A stretch of 64,000 nt of DNA from Strongylocentrotus droebachiensis (GCA_035222895.1 JAVYIG010006863.1:46621-110620), one strand, 5' to 3'; counted from the stretch's first letter, positions 46,401 to 58,745 are shown. The notes: generated from the sequence alone by a model not told the origin. Numbers and translations are program-made.

Positions 46401-49400
46401 CCCTGTGGTAATGTAAGCTAGTCTGTATATTCAGACCCAATTATGTAGAGTGAAAGGGCATTTTATTTTTGGAAAGCAGTCTGTGGTATTTTAAAGACAT
46501 ATCGCATAACCAAGTTGGATATTTAGTTCTGGTTGTGATATGGTTTCACTGAGGAAATTGTCTGTCATTTTCAGTCTGACATGAATTTGTGACTAGTGGA
46601 AAGTGGTTCAGATTCGCTTTTAGTAGGCCGATATTAATTATGATATCATGAAACGGCAATTGCTAGATGTACATTCATGTCCAAACCAAGATGACAGACA
46701 AATTTGAGTGTTGTTCTAGTTTCCGAGTGGTGAGTCAACACACCGATTACTGAGCTGGGAGACATTGCCAGGCATAGCGCCAGGTAAAGGGGAAAAAATT
46801 GAAACTTTAAAAAAAAAAAAAAAAAAAAAAAATTTGTTTTTTGTTTTTTGGGTGTACCGTGTATAAACCGCACCCCCGACTTTGATTTTTTTCGGCGGCA
46901 AAAAGGTGCGGTTTATACACCGTTAATTACGGTAAGCAGTATCAAATAGCGTATGAAGACATTTCTACCTAGGTTACACATCTCAGTTTAGAAGCAACAC
47001 CATAATAGAATCTCTTGCTCTTAATCCATCTTTCAGTTTCAAAACATGTTACTTCCTTTCCGTTAACTAGCCAAAATGGTCTGAACTACACCTCGTCTAG
47101 ACTATTTCAGTCCCATACTATTGAAAAGGAAGTAGTGTTAGCCACGTGCTAGGCAGTATGTGGGACTGTCAAATCAAATTATTGTTGAACTGTGAGTGAC
47201 CATTATAAACGAGAAACGTTGGACTCCTGGTCATGCTGATTTAGTTTGTATGTAGGCTAACACCATTTGTGGTATGCTAATAAACCAACGTATCCCCATT
47301 GCCCTGCTGAAGGTGTCCTCCTGTGAATATATGTATGAGGGAGGGTCTACACATACACGTAGCCCCGCCGTGTGTACAGTATGCATCTGTAGTTGTAAAG
47401 GCCTGAGAGTGAGGAAAAAATGGACTATGATTATCATCGGCCGGAAGAATAAACCCTACTAATGACATTACCTCAGAGCTCATGTCGCAACTCTGAAAAT
47501 GTCTATAACATATTTCTCAAAGACTTAATATTCCAATAAACAAATCTTCAAGGCAATTCTGGAATATTTCTATTTTGGTTCATAGGCCATTGTGGAAGCA
47601 TTATGGTGTAGTGGTTCATTCATTTGTTACACAAATAAAGGTTTAGGGTTCTAAACTCTGCTTAGACAAGACTTTTCATCTAGTCGTGGTGTTAATGTGT
47701 ACTTCGCAGGATTTATTCCCTAAGATGCATTGTGCACTGATAATAGCTATCGGAGCTACTGCTATGGTGATTCGTTTCGAAGCCACAATTGGAATAGGCC
47801 CATATATGATGTTGAATCATAATATTAGATTGCTGTACCAAAAATGGAAATTATTATCATTACATATAATTCTTATTTGAAAGTATATATCTATAAATTC
47901 AAATTGTGATTCAAAATTGAAGAAGCTAAACAAGTTTCAAATATATCCTTGTTAATCTTTCTGCTAAGTAAGGAGTTGTATTGGGCTACTGCCATGTGCT
48001 GCCAGAGGATACAGCTAAACATGTGGATCTTGGTCTTATATCAACCAAGCCAACCGGTTTATATCACAGGATATTCTATTTACTTGTGCAGACTCTGGCG
48101 TATACATCGAGAGGGAATTCTTGCTAATGTTACTATTAAGTCTCTCTGACTATAAATAGCTAGGTGGGGGGAAATAATGATCCACACCGCGATGAACGAG
48201 CAAAACAGGAAGTGATAATTTGAAGCGGTTTCTACGATGTATCCCTGCTTGCCCCTGCAGGATTGGGAGAAGGATGAACAAGGATTTGGGAGAAAGCCCC
48301 AAAATAGATTCAAGTTCTTAGTGTCCCCTGATGCATGTGCCACTGTGCAAGAAGTTGCCCTGGTAAATGCTCATGCCCAGATGAATACTGTTTTGATATC
48401 CAAGGTCTTACAAGCATTAATATCACAAGACAGGTCACATTTATGTCTTAAAAGGCTTTAAAGAATCAATCTTTTAGAAAAATAAGCCTTCTCTGGGTAG
48501 GAAAAGTTGATTTACAAAATGAGCATGATCCTTGCATATTATACATTTATCAGTAGCCCTAGATGTCAAGCACTTCTAGATATCTCTTTATTAGAGTGTA
48601 TTTGAAAGTGTAAATGTTATTTGCATATCGGCATGTCACCATTGCACCATTGAAAATAATCATGAATCACTGAAATAGTGATAGGTTAAGTATTTTCCCA
48701 AGTTGGTAGTTCTGTCAGCCACATCTGTCTTTTAATGATTAGAGGAATGAAAGTCAATTTTGAATTCTCAGATAACCAATTAAGGTGATAAAATGCTTGG
48801 AAAACACAATTGCCTGCATGTTATTTGTTACAGTTCTATTTAATCTAATATCATCTTGTCCTTTTGTAATAATTTTATAGGAACAAAATCAAAATCACTG
48901 AATTCTTACTACATGTACCTGACACAATATGTAATGTAAATTCTTACTCCCAAAATTGAAGAACATACAAATGTGAAGTGAAGTGCTGAAAGTCTGCATC
49001 AGGGATGTTTATAGTATGATGTAAAATCATGCTAATAACACTTGGCGAGAAATTTACATTCTAGGTTATTTATATGTTTGGGTGTGATATTTAGGGCGTG
49101 CTTGATATGGCGATGTAGTCACTAATCAAACCACTAGCCTTGGCAGTGCATTAGAGAGCTTTCTAATACACAATGCCAATCTATTTAGCCTGGCTTCCAG
49201 GATTGTGGAGGATATTTTGCAAGGATTTAAGATGGGGGAAAAAAGAAAGGAAGAGGAAAATCACCAAGAAAATGCCAGAGTTATAAAGAATAAAATAATA
49301 TTATGATTTGTTTTCTTCTTTTCAAACCACTCCCTTTAGCTCTATTATAAAAGTTGTATCATCACTTCAAGATATTTTGTAAACAAAACGATCCTGCCTT

Positions 49401-52400
49401 GCTTTGAAGCTAGGCTACTTAGCAGAGGTCACTTACAAGCTCATCGTAGATTACAAACCATAGCCCATTCCTTAATTATCTGATTCATATCATCAGACCC
49501 ACCTGCCTTGTTCATATCGGGTGTAAGAAGTAGCTTTACAGTCCGTTTAGGGTTACAAATTATGATAGTAACTTTGGGAATGTTCTTCCCAGTGAGTAAT
49601 AATCTGTAATTTCAAATTTTAAAAAGGAAGACATTTTCAGAGAATATGTACTAGTGTAGTACTCAAACAGTCTTCTACATTTCAGGAAAGTTAAAAGATA
49701 GTGGTTGTCTCCATCTTTCAGAGAAGTGACATATTTTCATTACCATGATATTTTCAGAGCAATTTTTGATTGTAGGAGAGTTAAAATGGACTTTGGTTTT
49801 TATGCTGGAGTCATTATCTGTTGGCATTATTTAATTTCTGAGAAATGATAAAATCATGATATCACATGGATATCATTGTTCATGGATAGACCTCTAGGAA
49901 ACGGAAACCCTGGAAGGTCTGTGGTTTTTCATGTAACACTGGGCTGCTCTACATTTGCAGGCAGTGTATCCAATCCAACTGAAAGTGAAACCTGTGGAAC
50001 TAGATGTTGGGATTCAAGTACATTTCAACTCCACCCAGTTTAGAGTGGATACAATAATAACATGGATATTCTCATTATTGGCCTACACAGATTTAAAAAA
50101 AAACTTGCCTTTTCGTTAAAAACTTTGAGAATTGAAAATGTCTTTATACCTGATTTGTATTATATCTGCTTCTAAGATATGTTTTAGAATATTTGTTTGA
50201 GATATCAGTTCATTCTTTGTTCAATATTAGTAATATAGTCATGTAAAAAAAAATTCAGACAAAATAGTATTCATCACATGACAATAGCTGAGGTGAATGC
50301 TGTTTAAAGGGCTGGTCACATATTAACAATATAACGATAACAATAAAATCAGTTTAAGTAGACAATATATGGTTTGTATTAATATGCTAATGAGTCCTCA
50401 GTACAGATTTTCTCAGATCCAACACATTTTCTGCATAGATTGATTTCGTCATAGTTATGTTGTCAAAATGTCAATATGCGACAAGCCCTTTAATACAGAG
50501 CTCCTAGTGAAAACAAGGAGCACATGAATATACATGATGTATAGTATTCTAGCTTGTAGTGTTTACCACGGGGTAGGATAAACCGGAGGCTAGGATGGAG
50601 ACGGTTTGAGATCTACTTCAATAATATCGTCTCTTGCCTTGCGTGATGCGGGACATCAGTCTTGGTTGCAGTTGACCTCATTTTCTTGATGAAAGTCTGC
50701 TTTGCTGGTAATTTATGAGCCATGGACCAGTGTCAAGTATCGGTCTATCTGGGTCAGAGGAGGTACAACTACCATCCACCTATAGCCTATTCAGACGAGG
50801 AATTTGTACGAAACTCGCATAAAAAACGTGGTATAAAGAGTGATAGGAAAATATACAATTAATAATAACATTATTGCCTAAGGGTACGTGGTGTACAGAA
50901 ACTAGTGTTGAAGAGGTCAGTTGAAATGACAGCTGGTCTCACTGCAATACACGTTTTTTGTATAATCGTACAATAAATGTTGGTAGTCTGAATGGGTGGC
51001 TAGTCTGGTAACCCTGAAGCTAATATCTTGAGACCAAGGTGGAGAAGGTGTGGAGTATGTGATTTGATATAATCAGGGTGGCTGTAGAACAGGCTGGATA
51101 GGGCTTCTTGTCTCGTGACAGTGGGAAGTTTATCATTTCTCGTCTGTTTTGCACTTGAATCTCAATACCTGGACAACTAATGCTGGTAGGAACGATTGCA
51201 TGTGCTAATGATATTAATCTCTCAGCTTCAAATAACAAGGTCATTGCGAAAAAATTATTATGATTTTCAGTCTATGTCTATCTCACTGAAGCTCTTTACC
51301 TGGACAGGTTTTGCTGGTAGGAATGACTTCGTGTGATGGTGTTGTTTATCTCTCAGCTTCAAATAACAAAGTCATTGCAGAAGAATTATTATGATTTTTA
51401 TTCTATGTCGCCCTTGAAGCTCTTTACCTGGACAAGTATTGCTGGTAGGAATGACTTCATGTGATGTTGTTGTTTATCTCTCTGCATCAAATGACAATGT
51501 CATGAGTTTGTTATTTTCATGACAGGCTGTATGTAAATGGTGTGGTTAAACTCGTGCTACGTATTCTGTCCTTTAAAACTCAAAGTCTAAAATTCACAGT
51601 TGTGAATCAGCCAAATTCATCTTCAAATTTCATTTTGAGGGAAACATTTCATTCATTTTGTTTTCCATAGTCATCTTGCCATCAACAACACTATAAAATC
51701 TTTGTGGTCATAGTCCATAACAAATTTTGAGTAAGCTCTCATTGAGTATAAAATGAAAAGCGACAGGTATTTTTCATTTATTAAACCTATTAAAACAAAT
51801 GAGAAACAGAGTACAACCTTTACATTCATTTGATGCATTTTGGCATATGATCAATCAAATTTATGAGAAATGTCTTTGTAGTCAATTCAGTAATATTCAG
51901 TTTTCCATTAATGGGAGTTGAACTTGAAGTGAACTTTGTTGTGCTTACCGTCATGCTAGCAACTGTCACCTCAGCTGCCCAGGTACATTGTTATGATGAA
52001 ACACTAACATGGCACGTTGATTGAAAGGGATGCATAATGGTAGCGGGGCAGGTGTTTATATGAATGAGGTGTTCTCATGGCTGCAAAAACATATTTCAAA
52101 GGAAGTTTACTACCAATTCCAACCTTATGAAGTGTGTTTTTATTAGGAATAGTTATACATGTAGGTAGGCTTTATTAGATGTACATGCATGCAGGCCTTT
52201 GCCATTTAATCCATTGCCTCCAGGGATTGGGTAGTCCCTGTATTAAGCTTGTAGGAATGAGAGAATTCAGGATTCAAAGGGTTTATAAAATAATATTTGT
52301 GTATTCTTGTCTAGCACTCATGTTTGTATTGCATGCTTGATATTCATAGCACTCTAATATTGTTATTGGCTATTATCATGGCACTCTTGCAGTATACATA

Positions 52401-55400
52401 GAAATAAATTCCTGCCAGCTACTTGTTTATCTCATCTGGGGCAGTGTCTCGTCGAAGGATGTGTTTATGATGTGGCAGGGACTTGAATCCCTTACCTTGT
52501 GATCCATAGTCTGGTGACTCATCCACTAAACCACATCGACAAAATATTGGTGGATATGTAAATAGTTATGGGAGATTGATATATTACTTAATTTGATATA
52601 ACAGGCTATGCATATCACTTGCAGTGTCACATACTGTAGAAATACAAGTTACATTATATGAAGCAGTGGGAATTATGCTTTGTTTGAAAGGTGACGAGTT
52701 GCATTGCATGAAACATGTGAGCAAGAGGATATAGATTACTATGAAAACATGAGAAAATCAATAATGGAAGCTTAGACCCTGGAGCATGAAAAATCATTCC
52801 ATAAATACACAGTGCCAAAAGCTGCCATGAAAAATCAATTGCTATTATTTGTGCTGTGAATACTAGTTCATATTTATGTATCATGATACAGACTCTCCCC
52901 TCTTCAACTGAGAAAGACTTCTGAATACATAGACTACAATGTATTTTCTGTATGTAATTTTCCTTGAGAACATTTCGTTGCAACTTTTACCAATATATTA
53001 CCATATAGAAAGTTTATTCATCTGTATTTATTTAGGCTTTTATTGGATGACACTTATGTTTTTTTGATAAACTTTTGTAGGGGTTTAGTCAGTCAAATTA
53101 AGTAGGCTGTGTCTCTATTCTTGACTAAGATAGTGGATGGCACTTGATCAGATGATCGTTTTGACTGATATCAAATGTTTGCAATCAATGTATGATGTCA
53201 CATGTTAGTTGTTAGATCTCATTTATGGTGACACATACCAGTATGCAAGCATTTACTGAATTCATTACAGGTGCAGTTGTTATGTCTGGGTGTGGAATTA
53301 AAGCATTATGTCGCCTGAGCAATGGTAAAGTACATGCAGCCTCAAACTTGCTTGCTTGAGCGTGCTATTACCAAAGCGACAAAGTGATATCCAAGCAACG
53401 AAGTGTTACCCAAGCAGTGAAGTGTTGCTCGGGAACATGAAAATACACACCAAATGGAAATTTATTGAAGCTGCTTTTTCATTCATAAGTATGATGAGCC
53501 TCTGCACAGTATATTGTCTCTCAAAAGCCAGAAGGGTGTTAACTTTATGTAACAGTATATGAGTAAATACCCTTCCGACTCTCGGCAGATAATATTATAG
53601 ATATTGATGCAGAATTGCAGATACAGAAAACTATCATTGGTTTGGGTTATCATAAAATATAGGTTTTTATAGCAAGTTAGCAACCTTGTATTAAATTTAG
53701 TACCCAAGCTTCATCCACTCATGTGGACTCTCCCAAGCCAAGTGATTCTGCATACAGCTTCTGGGAGCAAAGATAGCTTAGACAGTAAATAGCTAGAATT
53801 TTTTTCTTCTTTTTTTTTCTTCATTATATTCGGCAAAGATTTACACACAAAAATAATAGGTAGAGAGTAAAGAGAATCACGCTGATGCTAGGAAAGAGAG
53901 TCACTCAAATGCCTTATTCATCACTACTGTGGATTCATTCAGAGCCTCTAATATTCTACATAGATAAATATCCTATAGTATAGCATTCAACTAGGCTCAA
54001 GATTTGGCTTCCTACATTATATAAGCTACTCATTCCCGCTGCAGCTTATGCAGTAAGAAATTGAGTTTGCTGGAATCATGTGAGCATCAATTGTGGATGA
54101 CGCATTTCTGACATTCCAAGGATGTCCTGGAATGGTGAATTTCACTTCTGCATATGACACAGGGGATATCACAAGTATGTAGGAGAGTGAAGTCACAGGG
54201 GTGAGGGGTGAGGGACATTCATGAAGGGGGGGGAGGGGTAATGCTATAACTGCACTGTTAATTTATTAACTTTTTTACTTAAATAATACACTTTTGCAGT
54301 TTATTAGAGATGTGCTACTTATTATTTCATTTGTAAAGTGATTTTTGTTGTTTTATGAGCCAAGTCCAAGCTATAATGTCCCATGTTTAATCCAAACCAC
54401 TCTTAAACTTATCTGATAATTGAATTCATTTGCAAGCCCTACTATAGATTGGATGATCAGACAAAATATCAAGCAACATGATACTTTTGGTGTCAATCAT
54501 ATCTTAATGCAAAATGCCACATCACATGGTATTGTCTTATAGGCAACTTGATTAAATGATAATTGGAATGTTACATTCATGATCGTATCACTAATAGAAA
54601 CACAACTTAATCTGTCTACCATGTATGAAAGGCATCTCATAACTACAAGGATGGAATATGTCTGTTCACATTGATGTTAACGTATGACTCTCATCCGATA
54701 TGCCTATCCGTGCTACATCTACAAATGAAACCTGATGATGTGTATCACTATATATGTTTCTCCAAGTTCATGTTTTTATTAAAGCTCCATTACAATTAGC
54801 ATGAATGAGTTGACTTGTAATTGTCACCCTAAATGTTTCTCTAAGATCATGTATCTAACCTACATGAGCATCTACATCAGAAAGGAAAGACTTGTATGTC
54901 ACTATACATATCAGTCTACATACATGTATACCTGAGTACATCTACGATTGCAATGAACGACTGGTACACTGTATTGTTACTACATGCTTACTGTATATCT
55001 GTGAGTTCATGTTTAACTACATGTATATATCTACAAAATCTACATTGAAAATGAATGACTTACAAGTATGTCACTACATATACACATACATAGATCTCAT
55101 AGTTCATGTTTCTAGCTACATCTATATGTACAATGGAAATGAATGACTTGTATGTCACTGCATCTTTGAGTTCATGTTTAGTTACGCTTGACATTTGTGA
55201 TGAATCATTTCATCCTCCGTTGAGCCAGCCAGCCCGCTGCCTTAGATGTTGGGCATCCGACCAAACCGGTGTTTGTCTCTTCACTTCACAGAACTTATCA
55301 TGTGCCTAGGTGCCTAGAGATGGGTAGTGAAGGCCCCTGCAAGATATTGATTGTAACATGTCTAGAGGATATTTTGTTAATAGTTTGTTTGTACATCTAT

Positions 55401-57187
55401 GTATTTCTTCAGAACATTGATCTATTACAGGCTAGACCACAATGTAAACAAGAGGTTTGATACTGATAATAGTTACATTACTCAAGGAAACTTGTAAATT
55501 AAATACTTCTTAACCTGTATGACTTCTTCAATATATAAACCTAGCAAATGAAGATTAATTGAAAATAATGCAAATCTTTAATAATTGGAGAGGAAGGGAT
55601 TTTATTTCAATCTTTGTTGTTGTGTTTATACTAAACAGTATCAACAAAATCATCTGCATTAGTATTACCCCTTATCACTCTTTCAATTTATGCAGTCATT
55701 CAGTCATCCTCTCCCTCAATAAGCATTTTCATTCAGTGAACATCTCTTGCGACAAATTTCTTGCAATGAATGCTCATTGACCTTTCGACAGTCTGTCCTC
55801 CTTTACAACTTCTCCCTGATCTCGTATAAAGTGGGGCTTATTCAGAATATAGCTACAGACCCTCGTTGAAAATTCTTACATTTTCTCCAGGCAGTGCTTA
55901 TGTTGGTCTTTGAGAGAAAATTAAGTGAGAGAGACGCAACACATTATTCCTAAGCCCCTTTTTGACCTTCGCCATTTCCCTCCATCTCTGCCTTATCGCA
56001 GCAACGAGACATGTACCTTGAGCATTTCATGACTTTTTTAAACTGCACCGGGAGTTTGTTGTGAGTTCATCCTGACAAAATTACCTTCATTACTCTGCTA
56101 TTTGCGGATGTGCAGGGTTGGGATGTGTGCATGAGTAGGAGCAGGGGGGAGAACAACTGGCGATAGATGAGCATCTTAACGAGGAATGTCAGATTTGCTC
56201 CTCCATCCTCTATCCTTGCAGATGACTGTAATAGCAGTGCCATAATTGAATAGCTTGCCAAGCAAGCAAGACACATGGGGCAATTTAGAATTCATATTAT
56301 TGTCAATTGAGTTATGTTTTTTCCTTCTGAAAATAGATAGTCACTATAACATTCCTGTGATTATGCTGTTAGATTGCCTGCATCAGTATCTGTGATCTCC
56401 TAAACAATTGTTGATTAAGTTCTGGTTTGGTATGATTGACATATGAAGAGTAATTACATTCTTCGGTTCAATTCAATCTCTTTAAATAGGATCTGGTGTC
56501 CTTGAGAAATTTTAGAAAGGAAAAGGCCCCCCCCCCCCCCCTCTCTCTCTCTCTCTCATTCTCTCTGGAATGTTATGATTTTCATTTGGATACAAATGCT
56601 TTCAAAGTGTGATTTTCATTCTATTTAATTCAATGCTTTGTGCATACATTGTGTGCCATTTCATCAATACAAACATGACATGGAATCACTTATTAGGTCA
56701 GGAATGACAGCTTGCTCTGTGTACCCTCTCACTACCTCTGTCTAAGTATTTGTCTGTTTGTCTCTCTCTCTCTCTCTGTCTCTCTCTCCGTCTCCTTTCT
56801 CTTGCTCTCTGACTTTTTAATTTCTTGAGGTAAATCAGACTAGCACAATTTAGAAGCTGCTACTAATTGTACATCTAATAAACTAATAAACTAATTTATT
56901 ACATCATCATCTTATCTTTGCAGCCGACACCCCGCAAGACCCCAGCTAAGCGAGGCTATGGTCGCCAGGTGAGCCGGGACAAGGATGACAAGGCCGCGCA
57001 GGGTGCGAAAGACTCCAACAAGAAGGACGAGAAAGAGAGCCGAGCAGCCAAGATGAGGGCAGCGCGGGAGGAGGCTCGGAAACGACTGATCGCAGCCAAG
57101 AAGCAGGCAGCAAGGCAGAGGATCCGATCCAACAGTAGCGAGACGGAGGTGGAGATCTTCACGGCTAGTGGACAGCAACAGTCATGA
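38498..57187 (+). CDS. DLGAP: DLGAP family protein (GKAP/SAPAP-like scaffold), about 828 aa, four coding exons
   Basis: Coding exons are 38498-40469, 42694-42785, 44369-44527 and 56924-57187, all with GT-AG boundaries and consistent phases (1, 0, 0). The first exon encodes a Ser/Lys/Arg-rich, probably disordered region with polybasic serine clusters (RRGRARSVGPIRRVRS, RRSLDPNYAPK), possible phospho-dependent ligands for MAGUK guanylate-kinase domains. The GKAP C-terminal homology region starts at about residue 625 (HYFLKVVNVEQSRIESLCRK). It continues with KANLLTSKKFKQFRGLCEEN and LAGFWDMVMIQVDEMNSKF and ends in a basic helix (REEARKRLIAAKKQAARQR) and a VEIF tail. In vertebrates these proteins link PSD-95-type MAGUKs to Shank at synapses; the relative DLGAP5/HURP binds microtubules. 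The tail here ends QQQS, not the Shank PDZ ligand QTRL. The short C-terminus fits DLGAP1-4 better than HURP. One-to-one orthology is not established. Confidence 0.88.
40470..42693 (+). other. DLGAP intron
   Basis: A 2.2-kb intron with an 18-bp tandem duplication at 40945-40980, an ACT repeat near 41318 and AT-rich filler. A diverged right-arm of the hairpin family (ATCTGGCTCTCGGCAAACGA) lies near 40668-40687. Confidence 0.75.
40945..40980. repeat. 18-bp tandem duplication
   Basis: Two perfect adjacent copies of CAGTAATTATAAAAAGAT. Confidence 0.9.
42694..42785 (+). CDS. DLGAP: DLGAP coding exon 2 (residues 658-688)
   Basis: A 92-nt exon after TTGTTTACAG, ending AATATT|GTAAGA. It completes the split codon as Ala and encodes AGGIVRAFLGKANLLTSKKF then KQFRGLCEENI, the most conserved helix of the GKAP domain. 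Confidence 0.9.
42786..44368 (+). other. DLGAP intron
   Basis: A 1.6-kb intron. Open frames at 43045-43311, 43619-43861 and 43993-44217 are without recognisable domains or matched splice signals. Confidence 0.75.
44369..44527 (+). CDS. DLGAP: DLGAP coding exon 3 (residues 689-741)
   Basis: A 159-nt exon in phase 0 on both sides, after TTGTAAACAG and ending ACAAAG|GTGAGA. It encodes the LAGFWDMVMIQVDEMNSKFI and LKDNNWKV motifs, which match the DLAGFWD...KF..L...W signature shared by DLGAP1-4 and HURP. Confidence 0.92.
46808..46933. mobile_element. Poly-A run and hairpin end of a MITE
   Basis: After a poly-A run, ACCGTGTATAAACCGCACC (46856-46874) is mirrored by GGTGCGGTTTATACACCGT (46905-46923), a 19-bp stem with one mismatch and a 30-nt loop, followed by TAATTACGGTA. 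The compact palindrome looks like a whole small foldback element or the joined ends of a deleted one. Confidence 0.6.
48261..48362 (+). other. Candidate alternative exon of DLGAP
   Basis: A 102-nt open segment sits between CTTGCCCCTGCAG and a GTAAAT donor. It is phase 0 on both ends, exactly as required between coding exons 3 and 4, and would insert 34 residues starting DWEKDEQGFGRKPQNRFKF. The match of phase and both splice signals is suggestive, but the donor is weak and the peptide is not recognised in the family. Confidence 0.2.
49110..49201. repeat. Hairpin and dispersed motif shared with 9108-9144
   Basis: GGCAGTGCATTAGAGAGC mirrors GCTTTCTAATACACAATGCC. It is followed by AATCTATTTAGCCTGGCTTCCAGG, which also occurs, with a 7-nt insertion, near 9108-9144. 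This is probably a shared end of a short dispersed element. Confidence 0.45.
51163..51505. repeat. Tandem repeat, ~128-bp unit, about 2.7 copies
   Basis: Units share TACCTGGACA, TGCTGGTAGGAA, ATCTCTCAGCTTCAAATAAC and ATTATTATGATTTT in the same order, starting near 51163, 51291 and 51420. The second and third copies are most similar. Confidence 0.85.
53515..53593. repeat. Hairpin family, copy H3
   Basis: AGCCAGAAGGGTGTTAACT is mirrored, with mismatches, by GAGTAAATACCCTTCCGACT, followed by CTCGGCAGAT. It has the same core and length as H1 and H2 but a more diverged right arm. It lies in the last DLGAP intron. Confidence 0.7.
56527..56557. repeat. Poly-C/CT microsatellite
   Basis: About 15 C residues run into (CT)n in the last DLGAP intron; a second CT repeat lies at 56761-56788. 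Confidence 0.9.
56924..57187 (+). CDS. DLGAP: DLGAP terminal coding exon (residues 742-828)
   Basis: Starts after CTTATCTTTGCAG with PTPRKTPAKRGYGRQVSRDK, continues through a highly charged helix (KESRAAKMRAAREEARKRL) and ends VEIFTASGQQQS then TGA. It is much richer in G and C than its flanks, as expected of coding sequence. The RKRLIAAK and EVEIF motifs align with the vertebrate DLGAP1-4 C-terminus, but the final QTRL-type PDZ ligand is absent. Confidence 0.92.
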   Translation, partial: PTPRKTPAKRGYGRQVSRDKDDKAAQGAKDSNKKDEKESRAAKMRAAREEARKRLIAAKKQAARQRIRSNSSETEVEIFTASGQQQS

Positions 57188-58745
57188 GTTTGAAATGATG
57201 GGATGGATAGAAAGACCCCTTTTTCTGTCAATGGTGTATCAATACATCAACTATTTGTTTGATGTTGCCCAGGTTTCATCTCGCTTTCTTTAAAACATCC
57301 AAGATCAGACTTCCATCCACGCTGTTCATCAGATGTAATGCCCTTTTGTAAAAATAACATTTCATAATGTCTATGGATAAAGTATTTCTGTAAGTAATAC
57401 AATGAAAAAATATGTCCAATTAAAGTCCAATGAATGTACATAAAAGTGTGTGGTAGTGGTGTTCTTGTTCTTAATACAGTAATCATCCAATGCCAAGAAC
57501 TTGCCAGTTCAGGAATAGATTAATTAGTTCTGAAAGGAACCCATTTTCCCCAGTTGAGATTAATATGTAGTCCAGAGGAAGGATATGACATTGTGGAAGA
57601 AATCCTAAATTTTGACTAAATAGCACAGGAGGTAGCCTTTCATGAAGTGCTTGAGACTAACATTACCAGACGACTACAGACTCTTGTAAATTGTATGTTT
57701 GCAACCTAGCAACAAGAGCATTACCAAAAGTAAGCTTCAGTGAAGAAAATAAGAGTGACGAGGATAAACTTTCCCATAATACATTAATAAGCATCATCAA
57801 GTGGTTTATGTATAGAATCGGCGTCATTGACCAGAAAATGACAACTCCACTTCCATGATGCTATAAAGAGAGGAAGGAAATATCCTTTGAATCATACGTC
57901 CTCCCCAGGTGAAAACTATAACTCAATGTCAAGATTAGGGAAGAGCAATAGACATGTCATTCTTTGAGAACAGAAGGACATTGGCCCTTCCGGTACAATG
58001 ACGTACGTCTTAGAAGATATTAATAGAGCTCGATTCCTGCTCGTAATATCAATAGCTTCTAAGAGCTTCTGCTTGTCATTTGTGGAGACATTTTCTGGGT
58101 TCATATTATTTCAAAAGTGGAAGTGATGATGAGCAATGTTGATTTTCATTTCATTTCAACTTCCCAGTAATCTTTTTCATTGACAATTGCAGTAGAAATG
58201 CACAGGTGAGGATATAATCAGACCTCAAATAATATCCTTGTTTATACTCAATTTCATAACAATTTGTGAGCTAATATCTTTAAATATGGTTTGTGTAAAA
58301 CTAACGTTAAGGGTATTCTTTTTCACAAATAAAACTGCTGATGTCAAAATGCTTCATTCCTGTCACTTCCCTTGCTACAATTCTTCCTTCTATTTTTTCT
58401 ACTTGTAGAATTGTTTCTTAGTGTTTACTTGCATAAAGAGGGAAATGACTTTGGATAGAATCAGAGAGAATTGAAATATATAAATACAAACATTTTCCCA
58501 GATAAATATTCTGACAGATTAGAACATGTGGGAGAAATGCTCTTCAAAGATCATTACTACATTTGTTGATGCAGCTATATACGACTGAATTTAGACATCC
58601 AACTGTTTCCGGAAATGAAAATTCAAATGATTGAAATCACAATAAAACCAAAACAATGATAACAACAACAACAAGTTGTGGTACTTTGTTTTGGACATAG
58701 ATTCACCACTAGATAGATATCACAATAAAGTTCCTATATCCAACA
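57188..58745 (+). other. Probable DLGAP 3' UTR
   Basis: Non-coding sequence after the TGA. AATAAA occurs at 58328, 58641 and 58724. The last is followed by a T/G-rich stretch (GATGTTGTTTTTGTC) some 20 nt downstream, a good cleavage context. The UTR may continue further, since other AATAAA hexamers follow. Confidence 0.4.
58724..58729 (+). terminator. Candidate DLGAP poly(A) signal
   Basis: AATAAA with a T/G-rich downstream element, the best-looking of several candidates in the 3' region. Confidence 0.3.

Larger units (their letters stand above)
44528..56923 (+). other. Large DLGAP intron (12.4 kb)
   Basis: Contains the terminal part of a MITE (46851-46933), a poly-A run (46810-46832), a phase-compatible candidate exon (48261-48362), a three-copy ~128-bp tandem repeat (51163-51505), hairpin copy H3, a poly-C/CT microsatellite (56527-56557) and a second CT repeat (56761-56788). 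No other coding exon was recognised. Confidence 0.65.

Noticed and set aside
57961-58010. Possible seventh hairpin copy (GAACAGAAGGACATT... near 57970)
   Set aside because: Only the AGAAGG core is shared; the spacing and the right arm do not fit the family.
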